A stretch of 64,000 nucleotides of DNA from Anoplopoma fimbria (GCF_027596085.1 NC_072453.1:2997448-3061447); one strand, 5' to 3'; positions 9,656 to 32,966 are shown, numbered from the stretch's first letter. A program made the numbers and translations. The notes: generated by a model not told the origin, from the sequence alone.

Positions 9656-11399
9656 TATTCAAGTCAAAGTAGAACATTTAAATAGAATTTTACAGCATTT
9701 TTTCTGCAATCCGAATTGTTCCATCAAATTGCTGTCAGTCAAACAAAAAGCAGCAGGTGCGCAAATACATTAATCTCCTTCATTTACCTAATTTAGTCAA
9801 TATTTGTCTTTGTGACAAAAATTGTGGAAACTTAACTTTGCCGCCAGTCCTTTCACTCTCCCAACATGTTTTTCCCATTTAAACCAATAAACATGTGGTG
9901 TGCTGGCGACCGCATACTAAAACAATGTGGATGCAGCATTGCGTCATTTGTGAATGTGTGTGTGTGTGTGTGTGCGTGTGTTTGAACAAGCCCACCGCAC
10001 AATTAGCCTGCAACTGCTTTACTGTGCATTGTGTGTGAGCTGGTACCAAGCTGTGCCGATGCAAAACAAGCCAGCTGTGGTATCAAATCCAGTCCCGATT
10101 CGCCACATCTGGTCTCATCACCTTTATGAGCTTTCACGTTTGTCAGAAGTCTTCCTCCAGTATCCCGATCGTTTGATTCCAAACTAAGCCTCTCTGAGCA
10201 GAGTTTATCTCACAAAAGCTCTGTGTGATTGTCTCCATGAGGCGCGGCTCCGGTCTAAATAAGATTCAGATGGGAGCCAACGGATCCATTGTCAGGAATC
10301 GCTTGTTACCTCTACTTTACCTTTCAAACCGACAATCGACTCGCGAGGTTTGATTCGAATTTCTCAAATTGTTTGTGAGGTCACGGCTGGTGGGGGCTTA
10401 AACAGGTATTACGTAGCAAATGACTGATAGAAACCTCCTACATCTGTGTTTGAGTCATTGGAACCAGCAGTGAACTTACTTATTTCCCCGTAAAATATCA
10501 GCTTTGTTATAATTTTGCAATATGTGGCCAATTCAATTACTGTCCTCTTATATAGCTTAAATGTCTGCACTTGAATTCATGTAGAATAAAATAACGGTAA
10601 CCAAATGGTTAAAGTTATACACGTAAACGTCATTTTGTGTTTTGCTGAGGAGGAAATGTGATCGGTAGTTACTGCTGACTCATAATGTCCACTCCGAACC
10701 CCTCCGCCAATGCCACAGCCCGGTCCAATCTGTTTAGCCTCAATAATACCTCCAAAGCTGGATTTCTTCCTACTGTTTGGATAGCGCCAATTTTCTGTGC
10801 CCATACAGGTCATGCCTTTTTCTTTTACAGTGCTACAGTGACCTGTCTCCTGTCTGCACCACCTCACCGGGCTAGTGTTACACGTGGCAATAGGAAATTG
10901 CTCAGTCTGATTTCCTGCCATCAAAAATGTCTGAGCCTGCTGTAGAGTTCACAGAGCACGGACAGGGACGGATCATGGGGAGGAGGTGAGGTGCAGTGAG
11001 AGGTCATCCTTTTATCAGCTCAATGTTCCAAGGGTCTTTTGAGTTAAAGGCAGTGATTGTTTTTTTCCAAAAGAAAGTGATGAAACCTACTGAATCCATC
11101 TACATTTGTTCTGCCCAATAGCCAAAATCATTCCGTCAAAATATGCTGTATCTGAGGTTACAAAAGAAGCTAATGTCATGACTAATAGTACGCTATATCA
11201 TTGTTGCATTGAGGTAATATAATAATAGTTTATATACCAGAGTTACAGACAACTAACCTGTCCAAGGTATTTACCTGCCGTACCTGGAGCATGGGGTGGA
11301 CTGTACTTATAACCGAATGTGATCCTGAACAGAAACACAATTGTGTATTAAGAACAGTCATTAATATAGAGTAACTACAATACTTTCAGTTATTTTAAC
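9656..11399. other. Non-coding, mostly unique-looking
   Basis: Contains a short GT repeat at 9955-9981. Otherwise balanced composition with no recognised exon or repeat; the 115-codon minus frame at 10577-10924 has no known domain. Confidence 0.6.
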
Positions 11400-11960
11400 T
11401 GATTTACAATTAAAGTTCTCTAGGCTATGCGATACTCAGAGCACTAATGGCAGCAAACAACTATTTGCTCTGTAAATATATATAGTTTAGTAATTTCTAC
11501 CTGAGCAGTGTAACTGAGCATGCCTTTTAGTGTGCTCTGCTAGCTAGCTCACTTCTCCCGCTCTTCACTGCGATCATACGACTTCTTAAAGCTCTCCATC
11601 CCTCCCGACAGTATTGTTGCAGAGGCATATCGACCACCTTCTGACTTCCCCTCAAGTAAACACTGTTAGCTCTTTCACCAGCATTTTTTAGCACTGTTAG
11701 CGCTGTTTGCACTTTTAGCTGCGAGCGGCCAGCTCAACCATCGCCAGGTTGAGAGCCATGTGGAGGCACTAGATATGCTCAGATTTTTCAAATCCAGCAC
11801 CTATACGGAAGCACTATAACATGTTTTTCACTTAATATCTTTCACTTTTATATTGTATTTTGGTCCCCACCAACACCTGAGAAATAAAACTGGGTCTGGG
11901 TGTAGCTTCTAGATACAACACTGCAGCTAATTGCTATCTTTGTCGTTGCTGCTCTAGGCT
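11400..11960. repeat. Probable old dispersed repeat
   Basis: Words such as CTCTGTAAATATATA, TAGCTAGCTCAC and AAGTAAACACTGTTAGCTC resemble, from memory, a repeat common in fish genomes. No second copy lies in this window and boundaries are not defined, so the call is weak. Confidence 0.3.
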
Positions 11961-14879
11961 GATAGAGTGCTTCTTCTTTGCCAACAGAGCTAAAAATAAA
12001 ACGGCTGGAATGAGGAAAGTTACGTAAAAGCTTTGTGTTTTAGAAAGAAATGATTCTGGGAATATCCTAAAGAAACCAGTTTTGCTTCAATGTTTTGCAT
12101 GCCAACAGAACATCACAGCATATGAATAGCCATAATGAACAGCATATATAGAGAATGTTGAGTGCTGCTCTGGAATCAGGAGTCTTTTGTATGCTATTTA
12201 ACTTAATTCTTCACTACAGGAGCCAAAATCTCCCGCTATGGCTCACCAGGAAATGTCTCTCTGACTATCGGGTTTGGGAAGGTCTGGATATTGTGTTGTT
12301 CCTCGTCATGACAAGCCATTGTGACAGTGTTTTTAAAAAAAAGAAAATTGACTGAGCACTCGGGTTGCTGGTACTTAAGGGACAGTGTTGCATATCACTG
12401 CTCAGCTTCGAATGACATTTCCTGCATGCCAGATACATTTCGAGCCAGTGACCATACCCATAATTTAGGCAAATAGGGAGAATCCGCAGGGTCTTAATTA
12501 TAAAGGATGGCACACTCTTTTCTTAAGCTGCCTCAATTTCAGATTTAGGCGGAAAAGATGGATGTATTTTTACATCCAACCTTTGCCAAGTGTGGCTTAA
12601 AATCCGACTCTGTAAAAGTCAGGAACCACTCTAAGCCACAGTTCGTTCGGTCCTCTTGAACTTGGAGCCACGAGCTGAGCTGCTCATCGCGCCACTGAGG
12701 CTCGTAATTAAAAATCTCCAGTTACTTCCCCCTTACCTTCACTGACCCCGGCCTCGTAGGCTCAGCATGTACCCGGGATCAGTGAGCCGCCTCTGGGGAG
12801 CCACTGGAGGAACTTGGCCCCGGTGCTGGAAGGAGACCGGACGGCGTTGGGAAGCAACGGGTATGTTGACTCAAGGGTGACTAAGGTGGGTGGACGTGAC
12901 TGCCGAAGACGTGTGTTGCCAGGTAAACACTGTGCAACCACGACGCCAGTTTTGCCTTACTGACGACGCCACCACGTAGACTGCTGTGCTACGTTATACA
13001 GCTACATATCTCTGGAGGAAATTGAGGAGGTTTGAACATGACAGAGTGAAACAAAGACGTAGACACACTGACGGAATACGAGGAAGATTGAGCTAAAGAG
13101 ACAGGAACACACCGATAAGCGATCATATTTCTGTCCCTGGGGTTGCTATTAAAGCAGCACCCAACACCCAGGAATGCAGGAATGTCCACTGACGTCTTTC
13201 TCATCAGGTAGAGAGAGCGAGACAGGGTGGAGAGAGTGTCAGCTTGTCTTAGAGGGAGGAACTGATTCTGCAGGGCCATCTGAGGATTCAACTATTGCCA
13301 CTCAGGGGGGAAAGACAGGAAAAATGTGGCAGAACAACAGTGGAGAGCGACAGAGACAAAAAAAAACCACGTATGTGAATTAAACCGTGATTGAATGACG
13401 CCTAAATCCTTCACGCCGTATGAGTCAAGGCTAAAAGGTAACACTGGCCCCCTGTCGTCGGGACCCCCTCCTCGAGAGCCAGCCCACTGTGGTGAGTGAG
13501 CGGTGGAGTAGCAGAGGGCCATACGTACAGTGAGCACTCTGTCTATCTCATAGGCTCATTCAGCCGTGTGGTTTTGGCAGGTAGAGCCGCGATGTAGGTG
13601 GCTGCGAGTGAAGATACGGAGACCTATGTGTGCCGAGCTTAAGTATTCAATTTACCTCTGCCATTAGAGCGCGTTACACATTGAGTCTCTGTGTGTGGAG
13701 AGGGGGCCAAAGTGTTGGCTTATTGCAGCTAATCCCTCACCATGAGCCTGCCCTTGGCATTGTGCGGCGCCTTTATATTTGTCATGCAACTCGAGTGTAA
13801 GATTCTAATAAGGGAGTCTAGGCTTAAGCTTCTGCAAACAGAGCGGGGGAAAAAGCGCTCGCTATCAGCTGACCGGGGCGAGCTGCGAGGAGGAGCGCCG
13901 ATTCAAGTAATGGCGGCACCGCTCGCATACGTCGCTACACACAAGGGTATTCCCAAGCGTCGGCCACACATATATCAGCACTGTTTCATATCAAAGACCT
14001 TTATTTTGGCAATCACCGATGTTTACTTGGAATTAGCACTTTTTAATAAACTCATCAGGTTCTGTACATAGTTTTAATGCACAGGAAAAACACAAGCCAA
14101 AGCCTTTTGATGCCTGTCTTGGTAATATGGGCTTATAGGAAGCTTAGACAACTTCCCATAAGACAACATAGAGCCATGAAGGGGTTTCATGGCACAAATG
14201 CTCTTTGTGGGACGTACAGAGTGGGCTCTCTTGAAGTCTTTAAGTAGAGGAAGTGATCCCCAGAAAAAAGGTCAAGTTTTAGCTATTGTGGAGGCACCAC
14301 TGCTGCATATATGGTATCATGTTTTTTTTCTCTCCATTTTCAACTGTCAAAAGGGGATGCCGGCTGATATTTATCAAACTGCAAAGTTCAATTTTGAATT
14401 GAGTGAAAGATAAAAGTAAAAACCTTTCACTTTCAAAAAATCAAGAATAAAAGCTATGTATGAAAAAAATGTCCAGAGCTAAAAGTTGTCCTAATTTTAA
14501 GAGAGATCCAGAGGTTTATTAAATTAAATGTAGATCCTTAATGTCTGCAGTACAAAGACAGTAGATATGCTAACAATATGAACAGCTTATGCATATGATA
14601 GTATGCTGTTACCCCACTTTTTTTTCTTAATCGTCTGAACTTCTCAATGTTATAATATATCATTACAATAATTATTCAATGTACCTTGTTTATCAACAGC
14701 AGAAGTTTGAGTTTGAATTTCTTTTTTTCAGATCCTTATTTATGTTGTAAATACACCTGGATTATGTTAATTTATTTGTTCATTTGCTCTCAGATCTGCT
14801 GAAGATTTCACACAAATATGTGTACCTTTTTAAAAGTATGAAGATTAACATGATAAGGTATTCTTGCTAGCACTTCCTC
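11961..14879. other. Non-coding; moderately CpG-rich at 12600-13500 and 13840-13960
   Basis: No recognisable exon. 12600-13000 and 13400-13600 contain more CpG than the surroundings. The frames at 12989-13291, 13292-13537 and 13742-14071 have no known domain or convincing splice context. Confidence 0.5.
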
Positions 14880-15415
14880 GGTCGCACAGTGGCAGTTTGT
14901 AAAGTAAAGTGCCCGTTCTTTTTAACACTGTGGTAGTTTAAAACATGTGAACGATATAGATGATGTTGTTAAACGGTTACAATACTGACCGTTTCAAACC
15001 TGACCATTCTTTTTACCTTTATGAAACAATGGCAATTTTAAAAATGTGACCACTTTAATTACCCTGTTGAAATGGTCACATTTCAAACACATGGTTAACA
15101 TTGTGAAACAGAACTACTTGGTTATGTTTAGGAAAAGTAATTGGTTAGGGTTCAAATAAGTACATTTGTTATGTGACATAGTTAAGACCTTACGTATTTG
15201 ACGTAGTGCATGACGTGGTAAAGTACTAACGTAGCTACGTACGCAACTTAAATTATCTCTAAGTTGAGATAACTCATCATATTGACTTTTGGTTTCACAA
15301 AGGACACAAACCGAGTCTCCTGGGTGAGAGTCCTGTGTTTGTTTGACCCATCCCTTCGCCCTGACCTCCTCACTATGTGGACTTTGTCATAATTACTACA
15401 GCCACAAGAGGTATA
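14880..15415 (+). repeat. Dispersed repeat family A, copy 2 (longest)
   Basis: 15112 AACTACTTGGTTATG and 15318 TCCTGGGTGAGAGTCCTG match copy 1 in order and orientation, with about 55 more bases between modules. The left part has an 11-bp perfect inverted pair, AAATGTGACCA (15042-15052) and TGGTCACATTT (15073-15083). The left limit is not defined by a target duplication. Confidence 0.55.
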
Positions 15416-17092
<1,677 letters not shown>

Positions 17093-17140
17093 ACGAACAC
17101 AGGACTTTCACTCAGGAGGACGCCGTTTGGTGTGAAATCA
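17093..17140 (-). repeat. Dispersed repeat family A, fragment of second module
   Basis: AACACAGGACTTTCACTCAG is the reverse complement of the module seen at 4587 and 15318. Short and truncated. Confidence 0.5.
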
Positions 17141-17253
17141 TGTCTAGCTGAATTATTTTACAGAGTTTAGTTTTGCAAATTCCCTACTTTTGCTACTGCT
17201 ATGGGTACAGTCTCAAAAGTGCATGAGAAGTGGCCTTCTTTAGTTTGCAATAT

Positions 17254-17345
17254 GGCATTTAACCCATCCCGGAATGAAGCGCCCGGGGAGCAACTTGGGG
17301 TTAGGTGTCTTGCTCAAGGACACCTCGGCATGTTGCCGGTAGCTT
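17254..17345 (-). mobile_element. SINE-type fragment (body)
   Basis: On the minus strand GGTGTCCTTGAGCAAGACAC and CCCCAAGTTGCTCC match the decayed body that follows a tRNA-like head at 30496-30590. Together they suggest a tRNA-derived SINE family. Family name not assigned. Confidence 0.45.
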
Positions 17346-20300
17346 TGAGAGCTTTTATGGGTATTAAGAGCTATTATTTTCCCAATGCTAAAACCTGAAG
17401 AGTTACACAGCTTAAGAAATCATTATCATGCTTTAATTATTTTTATTGATTTAGGTGATGGTACAGTAAAATGAATGATATTTTGCATATTTCGTAAGCA
17501 GCGTATAAGTACAGAGGAGTATAAATGGCAACACTGAACTCAAAATAAATACAATTACGCAGTATATAAGATACCGTCTACTTCTATCATCATCTGAATA
17601 CAGACATGAGTACAGATGCTTTTCTAAATAACAGATAGACAATAGCTTTGCATTACACCCTAAGTGCATTATCCTGTTGACTTGGCACTAGAAAGGGGCC
17701 TGAAATCTGTACAGACGAATTAATCACAGTTTTATATGGCATAATGGCACAATCAATCTCTGAAATCATTTCCATGTTTGTTTAAATCACATATGTGGAA
17801 AAGGAGACCTTTGGAAGGTAGCCACCACTCTAACATGGAAACTTTGTGTCCTAAAACATTGATGTTGAGTAATAAACCAACCTAGTTTCTGACCCGAAAC
17901 AAGGCGTGTCAAAGGCCCTCTCCTCATCAACTTGTGTTTATTTAAATTCAGATTTTCTTTTTTTACACACACACACACACACACATGTACATTAATCCCC
18001 AGTCATGCGTCTCCATCCCTCCTTCGCTCCATCCTTCCCTCCTTCTTTCACCAGGGCTGTTTATTTTAGATTTTTTGAGGAAAAACCTGCAGTGAAATGA
18101 AAATAAAGGTAGCTTCACACTCATAATATTTGGAGTGGAGAGCAATTTATTTTCCTTTTATTAAATGCTGATTAATATGCAGTGTTGGGGAGACTAATAC
18201 TGCGGGTTTCATTTCCCCGGTATCCTGTGCTGCGCCGGCTCTGCCTCAGAGGTGGAACCGGCCGCAAACAGGCTGCAGTAGGAAGTCTGGTTTGAATTAA
18301 AGCAAAGAAACTCCTTTTTTCACCGTTACTCTTTTTCTGTCTCCTCTTCTGTCAGTTTTTTTTTTCTGAGCTTGTAATTGTCAAGATGAGGTGTGTCGTG
18401 TGTAGGGGCCAGCGTTAATGTCGACGTCCAAACCGTAATGGCTCTGGTTAAATTAGCAAGATCTCAAACCGCATTCTTACTGTATTTATTTGATGTTGTC
18501 TTACATACATTGATATCTGAAAGAGAGAAATCTACATTCACTGTGAATTAGTGCGCCTGAAAGGTTTCAAGAGTAAACGAGCAGAATAGTAAACTTGGAC
18601 ACAAATGAATATTTTTATTTTTTACTTTCCAGGGTACTTGACTTGATTAATTAATGGGAGAAGCCAACTGGCTGCAAACACTGGTTATTTCTCATTTAAA
18701 AGTAATTTATCAAAAAGAGTAAAACCAGACACTCAAGTTAGACGAATACATTAGTTTGCCAATATGTTGGCCAATACTAGGACTACTGATATTAGCCTGT
18801 GGGTGTCCTACACCGTCCTCTTTCTGGTATGACGAAGATCAGGATATCATTTTACATCCTCAGGGTTGCTACATCTGAAAATCCTGCTTCAGGAGCTGCT
18901 CCTCCGCAAATTTATAAGTCTGGGGTTTAGTGAAGAGTTTTATTGCAGCATGATCATCTGACTGTTGTGTCAGATGCTTTTCCACCCTGATGAGAATAAC
19001 ATTAGAAGAGATGGAAAATGTAAAGGTGTAAACTACTGGTTTATTTGTATCCTATTAAAAAGTCTAAAATTAAAGCTGCTGTCATTAATATTTTCATTAT
19101 AGAAATTGATCAAATTTCTGTATGTATGTATGTTCGAAGTGAAAAATGCACATATGATTGTCACATGACTTTGCACTCATTGTTTTGGTTTAGTCTCAAA
19201 GTTCTCTTAAGGTTTGTTTCTGGACGCAGTAGGCATCTGTTTTGCTGTAAAAAGGCTCTTGATAAACTTACTGTACTTTACCTGCCCATCACCAAACGTC
19301 AGACAGACAAAGTTAGAAACCACCAAGGGAACAGAATGAAGCATTTAACAGCTAAAGACCCAGATATTTCCCTCAGGAGTTGGTGGAGACCAAAATGGAG
19401 CTAAAAGGAGAGCAACCTAAAAGTAGTTAATAAAGCTGTATTTCTGAAAAGTTAATTAAACAAGAATGTCACAATGAAATTGCCACATTATCAGGGGGAT
19501 TTGGCATAGATATTTCAGCATCATACCAGCGACACACGGTTAAAAAGATGAAAACACTGCAGTGCGAGCAAATCATACACAAATTGCACTGATGTTTCTT
19601 TGCACATGCACAACACTCGCATGCATGGAACACCTCCGAGATGAGGACCCGGCAGGGAGCTATGACTCACGCCGTTTGGGTGAGCAATGCCGGTCGGCGC
19701 GTCACGTGAAAGGCTGTCCTGGAACAACTCTGTAACCGTATAACTCGCTGTTTAAACAGGCCTCTGAGAGATGCCCTCTCATTTCCTGCTGGAAAAGCTG
19801 ATCAATCACAGCTCTCATCACCTTGGAGTCAGGGAGAAATAGAGCTGTGGGTGGACCGGTTTCGGGACAGAATGAAAGAAGAGATGAGTGGAGAAATGAC
19901 AGGATTCTGAGATCCTTTTTTTGTTTAATGGTGTTTGTGCGCCATTGGACTAATGAGAAGATAGCGAATGACCATGACTGCAAAAAGTTTTAAGGTGGCA
20001 GGAATTATAGACAGCAATCAAATAGAGCACAGAATGTTATTTTGAAATTCACGTTTTGGATTATTTAAATTAAGCAGAAAAGCGTAACAAACATACATAT
20101 TACGTCAACAAGTTTAACCTACAGCACCGCATATATTCCCTCTGTATGGCAAACAAGGAAAGATGAAAGGATAGGAAAGGAGGAAGGCGAGAGAAGACAT
20201 TGAAAGAAATTCGATGCTGGCTCTAAATCCAGAGCGCTCCCTCCCTCCCCAATTTGTCTCTGTGAGTGTTTTACAAGAGCTAGATGAATTGCGAGAGGTA

Positions 20301-22370
20301 ACATCCATCTATCAATGCGAAAAGAGGAATGTTCTGCTCTTAGTGGTCCTCCCTCCTCTCCTTCCCCCTTCTGCCCGGCACTTAAAACAACACATTGTGC
20401 CAGCAGCTCTTGATTTCCACTGCTTCAACACCATGTCGTTTTTCAAGCGAGGTCCATCAGAAGCATTTAGACTGAAAGCAGAGCAGACCCCGGTAGCCAA
20501 CTAGCCCCTACCTTCTCTGACTCAGACCATGCTCAGCTCCAATTTGTCCAGACATGGGCCAGTATGTATGTGTGTGGGTGGATTGGGATACGCTAGTTCT
20601 GTGTAGATGAAGCACTGCAGGATGAACTTTATTGTACTTTTTTATGGTGGACAATACAACAATGATTCATAAAATGATGGGGATATGTATCCGTTACTGC
20701 TACTCAACAATGTCACGACATGTTTTAACTATTAGCTGTCTTACCACTTGCTAAAAAGGCAAAATAACTTGAGCCAAGCTAACAAACTGCTGTAGCCCAT
20801 GCCTTTTGGCTAATGTTATTTAATTGGTTGGTCATCATTTAAAAGTTTTGGTTGATCATTCCAAAGAAGTCAGACATGGAGTTGCACCACAGCGATCTGG
20901 AACTCCAAGTCTGTCCCTTCATGTTTTTCTCTACAACCGATCAAACTCAGAGTGTGTAATGCTTTTGAAGTATTGTATTGCTTGGAAGTGAAGTGTTTGG
21001 TCAGACGAGCGGTTCTTGAGAAAGCTGCAAGCAGCAATACTGGAGGTCAACAATCGACTGAACTCGCACTGCAATAGTGATAAGAACTTGGACAATGTGT
21101 TTTACTCGGCCTTTAAGTACAAACACAAGTCATGTTGCACAGGTATGTCCTATTTCTTCAACAATTTCTGAGTTTGGATTCCCACGGGGGCTTCACTTGT
21201 TGTGCGAGAGGGTCCACTGTCCCCAAAGTAAATCCTTTCGTCCACCACTTTAGTCCAGACTAAAATATCTCATAAACTCTTGTATTCATCATGTTTCAAT
21301 TTTGGACAGTTATTTGTGTGAATCAACATGACTTTTCTTCTAGTATTAGCAGCAGGTTAACTATAAGGGGGGAAATATCTCGACAGGTGTCTTTTTCAGT
21401 GAGCATTACAGCCTTTATAGAGCTGCTAGTGTGGCTAAAGACTCTTAGTCATGTTACTTCATGCGCCACAATATTGGCTCTTCCCATCAAGAAACTGTTT
21501 GGGTAAAGATGTTTTACTCCTGTGCAGTTTCATTTTACAAAATAGAACTTTGTGCTGTGCCATCAGCTTAGAAGCTGTTTAAACAAAATGCATGAAGTGA
21601 GATCCCTTGCATGGCTGTGATGTGTGTAGTCAACCAATGATTTCTACAAAAGGTCAAAGCTACAGCTAAGACTGTACTGTACAATTTGGCTTTAGGCTCG
21701 CTTTCAGGACCTGCGCACTGTAACCCTTGAGTCTGCCAATCCCTTGTTAACTTGCCACGTCCTGCTGAAAAGAAAAGAAGAAAAAAAAAATCTGCGAAAT
21801 GGATCCCCATTATAGCTTCATGTATTATAGCAGACTTTAGTTTTATGAGCTTTTAACAAGTTTCCCAGGGGTTGCAATAATTTCTGTGGTTTATTTTCGG
21901 AACATTTACTTTTTCTTTTCCCTTAAACGATCGGTATGGGCCTTCAGCTCTCCAGCCATCTCAATCCAGTTTCACACTCCTTCTTCGGGGCACTTTACTG
22001 TACTTGGATAGCACCTTGGTAGAGCCAACGTCAATCCTTAAATTTCCACAATCCACCATTCCAACTCTCGCCTCTTAAGGTTAATGCAGCTTGATTGACA
22101 TTCAGCATGCAACGAGTAATAATAAGCAGGAGAGGCATGGCGGATTGGTGACAGAGGGCAACGTTTCACAAAAACCAAGAGCCGAGCTTCAAATCACGCA
22201 GGGTTGAAAGCCTGCATGTTTGTAAGTGCATACCTTGTCAGCCACAACATCTTGTAGCCGAGTGTCATGTTCTGGCAACAAAACATAATTCCTCAGTCTC
22301 TCTGTCTGGCTGTCATTTCAAAAAGCCTGAAAGATTACTAGAAATCACATCCATATGTGGGAAAACAAAT
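17346..22370. other. Long non-coding, unique-looking stretch
   Basis: Holds a short AC array at 17964-17984. Balanced-composition pockets at about 18170-18300, 19620-19860 and 20400-20520 could be conserved elements; the last includes a 23-codon ATG frame beginning MSFFKRGPSEAF. No repeat copy or convincing exon identified elsewhere. Confidence 0.45.
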
Positions 22371-22435
22371 GAGAGAGAGAGAGAGCGAGAGAGAGTGCGA
22401 GAGAGAGAGCGAGCAAGAGAGAGAGAGAGAGAGAG
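22371..22435. repeat. (GA)n imperfect microsatellite
   Basis: GA repeats interrupted by GC and GTGC units over 65 bases. Confidence 0.95.
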
Positions 22436-29576
<7,141 letters not shown>

Positions 29577-30199
29577 GAAAAGAGCGGGTTTGAGGAGCAG
29601 AAGTATGTGTGTCAGAGATGCAGGGAGGAAAAGGTGATGAGTTTGTAATTGGATAGAGGAAAAGTGCACGTTGTCAGGTAGAAAAGCGGATGCATTGCAT
29701 CCAGAGGTGGTCAGAAATACTTTTAGTTGTTTGGCAGTAAAGTATGCAGTGTCTCTTCAGTCCCCATTTACCAGCTGTGTAATAAGGAATGCAGAACTAA
29801 TGAAAGTGGAGTTGGCATTGTCAGGATGTTGGAGAATAAATTTAAGGTTAGCATGCTAACTGGCTAAGCTACATACATTCACTCACAGGGAACACACCAG
29901 TAGAAATTTAAATATGTTACAAATACATAGTCAGTGGAAAGACTTTAAATTGGAGGTAAAAAAATCTGCTTTCTCTTCTCCTCAACCCTGAACATTCTGT
30001 TATCTCAGGTTTAAGTGTCTACATTAAAGTGATAAAGACCTATATGGTCACTCCCCAAATATGAGCAAGTAGTTCTTTCAAACATGACGGCTCTGATAGA
30101 TGCATTATTATGATTTAAACCGTGATGTTTCACTAAACCTGGTCTGACTCACCAGATGTAGAATGTGGGTCTGATTCTGCCATTAGCATTGCCATTCTT

Positions 30200-30385
30200 C
30201 TACCATTTTGCTATCAGCGCTGTTAAGGTCGCAAGGGCTACATTGCTGCATCCTGTGATAAGCGCCGCTTAAGACGATTGTAGTTGGTTTATAGAAATAA
30301 AACAAGCCAGAGCAATTATTTATTTATATCAGAATGATAATTGGTGCGCTCAAACAGTGCTGTAGTTTGGAAGGCACTGACAAGT
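30200..30385. repeat. Probable decayed dispersed repeat
   Basis: CATCCTGTGATAAGCG and AACAAGCCAGAGCA resemble, from memory, a frequent fish repeat. No copy within this window to support it and no boundaries found. Confidence 0.3.
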
Positions 30386-30489
30386 AATTTTGTCCTTTCA
30401 ATCCATTTGTCCTTCCAATCCATACATCAAAAAAAAGAAAAAGAAAATAGCATTTGTGTAATTTTGGGCGGCAACAATGGTGTGTTTAC

Positions 30490-30590
30490 GGGCAGCTTTG
30501 GCTCAGGAGGTAGTGCTTATCGGAAGATCGATGGTTTAATACCCGGCTCCTCCTCTCCACAAAATATTTAATCCAAATTGCTTCTGAAGG
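30490..30590 (+). mobile_element. tRNA-derived SINE fragment (head and decayed body)
   Basis: TTGGCTCAGGAGG fits a polymerase III box A and GGTTTAATACCCGG a mutated box B about 35 bases later, the layout of a tRNA gene. The following bases match, loosely, the reverse complement of 17254-17345. It cannot be a working tRNA: box B is mutated and no cloverleaf 3' half is present. Confidence 0.5.
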
Positions 30591-32937
30591 CTACCATTTT
30601 GATCTTTAATTTGGAGGACATGTTGTATGGATAATTTTGTGACCACGTTAGATACAGACCCTTATTCCGGCCATTATGTGAAATATGCTGTGCAGCAAGT
30701 CTTCTGCCTTGACTTTACCTCAATAAGGTGACAAATAAAAAAAACAATGAACTTTAACCCACCTTAAAGCTTCATGTCAGAATGTTCATAGCAAGCCTGA
30801 GAGAAAAGGCAGAGAAGGAGGTGTTGTGGATTTACTGGTTTAGGACGTGTTGCACATGACTGCTGGGTGGCAGACTTATTCTTAGACTGACTGCGGCGTT
30901 GTGGCTGGCATTTTATCACTGCGGCTTCCGTGCTGGCGAGTCCTCACCTCACATGAAGCTGCACATGACCTGTGAAACACAGCTGACGTGCGTGCTTATA
31001 TGCAGTTCATACAGGTCGACGCTGCTGTGTATAGGTTTAAAGGGACGCCGAATTTAGTAGCAAAGCAACAACGTTTTAATCGTCTTGTCCGGAGGGTTAA
31101 AACCATGGACGTCTGGTGATGTCTATGTTTAGCAATGTCCGAGTTGGCTGGAAGCAAAATAATCTTGATGCTGTTTTTGGATGTGTGTTTTTCTTTGTTT
31201 CTGACGCTGCACATTCCTGCTGGATAACAGGTTTTAACCGGTTGTTATTATGCCGTATTTTGTTTCAAATTCTTCGCCCTGTGTCCAGGACCTGCTGCTC
31301 CCTGTGCAGACTGAAGAATTTGATTCCAAAACAACGCACAGACATTCTGGAAATAAAACACTGCTTGAGATCAACATGCTCATCAAACATACTGGAGATT
31401 ATGTCATCTGAAATGCCTTTATTTCTTATGTTTTCTTGTTAATGATAATTTCAGTAATGCTCCTTAGTGAGTTTAGGTTTAAATGAAACGGCAGGTATTA
31501 TTTCAAATGGTTGAGGACTTTTTTTTTATACTACTAAAGAGTCCTTACTTTGCTATAGCATCCACAATAAAGAATTACTCTGGTCATATTTCTCTTAATG
31601 TTCTCACATGCACTTAACATAGGATCACTAGCAGTACTGCAGTATTGTCAGAGAAGTGAAATTGACTCACACCATGGAATAAAAGTAGACATACAATAAT
31701 AACTACGAGACAGAGGACATTACATCATACTGTAAAACTTGCAGAAGTAAAATGTTTATTTCAGCAAAGAAACCGCAGTAATGATGAATACTTGGTGGGG
31801 TGGGCAATACCGCAAACTATGGTTTGGATCCAATACCAACACGCTTTTATCCATATCAATAGTTATTATAATCTTATGTACTTTCAAGTTGCTTTCCACA
31901 GTTAATTACATAATCACATGCATGTAAAAACACAGGGCTGGTATTAAATGCAAATAACAAAAATGTATTTGTTGAGACCAATGGATGTTTTAAAAATGTT
32001 AACCACCAACCATCATTCACAGCTGTGAAATAACTCTAGACATGCTCTTCTGTCTTCTGCCAGCGTGTCGGTTGAAGTAACTAGTCAGGCAGCAGCGTGT
32101 TGTTTGAATGCACGCAACATCGCAACAGCAGTGAGAAGCAAATTACAGAACAGAACGCTGTTTGCAGAGGTAGTTCAGTGCATTTATATGCATTATCTGA
32201 ATGCAAGGGGGACAAGATTTGGGTATGGGAAGTGTTCTGGTTTCCGTTTGTGGTCTTGACCAATCAAGTATGAGCAGGCTTTGGCTGAATGCATGTAAAC
32301 ACTCCGTGTGTAGAACAAAAGAGGCGAAAGGCATTGCAATCTCAAAACCAATCAGCTTTGGTTAGTGTCCTTTTTGTTAATAATGTTATTAGTTATACGT
32401 TTAATTTCAAAATTGGCGTGTGGCATGAGAGCGTGTGAAAAGTGTAAATTGCATTAATCTGACGGTCAGTGTGTGAGAGCTGGCCATCCTGCAACAGTTA
32501 CATACTTTGCTGTCATACTAACAAGGTACCTAGTTAACAGGAGCATGTTAACCTCATGTAACAAAAGCATCAACATCACTAAAAATAAAACGGATAATAG
32601 TCAGCTGGCTAAAGCAAAGCAATCATGTTGTTGAAGACGCATGAACACGATACACTCCGAGGTAGAAAGAAGCACAAACTGATCCATCTGCTTTGAGGCT
32701 TATTTTTGTCAGACAGGGGAGCAGTTAAACCAAGTTTTGTGGAAAAGAACCAATGGTCAGCATTAACACAATCTTTTTTTTGCAATAAATAAACATAAAT
32801 CTGGGAAAAGAAATCATTGCATATGCAACGTGCATTGAAAAAAGAAATGCCTGACATAATCGTAGTCAGGAGAGTGTCTGTCACCTCCTCTATTCTATCT
32901 CAGTCCCTGCTGTGGGGACACTGTCTTCTACCATACA
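30591..32937. other. Non-coding, nothing recognised
   Basis: Mostly AT-rich and unique-looking. The 108-codon frame at 31116-31442 has no known domain. Confidence 0.6.
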
Positions 32938-32966
32938 AACACACCCACACACACACACACAAACAC

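Noticed and set aside
13742..14071. 109-codon plus-strand frame MSLPLALCGAFIFVMQ
   Set aside because: A hydrophobic start suggests a signal peptide, but the rest is not protein-like and no splice context supports it.
30496..30548. A functional tRNA gene
   Set aside because: Box A and box B words are present, but box B is mutated and the acceptor stem does not close; it is a SINE head.
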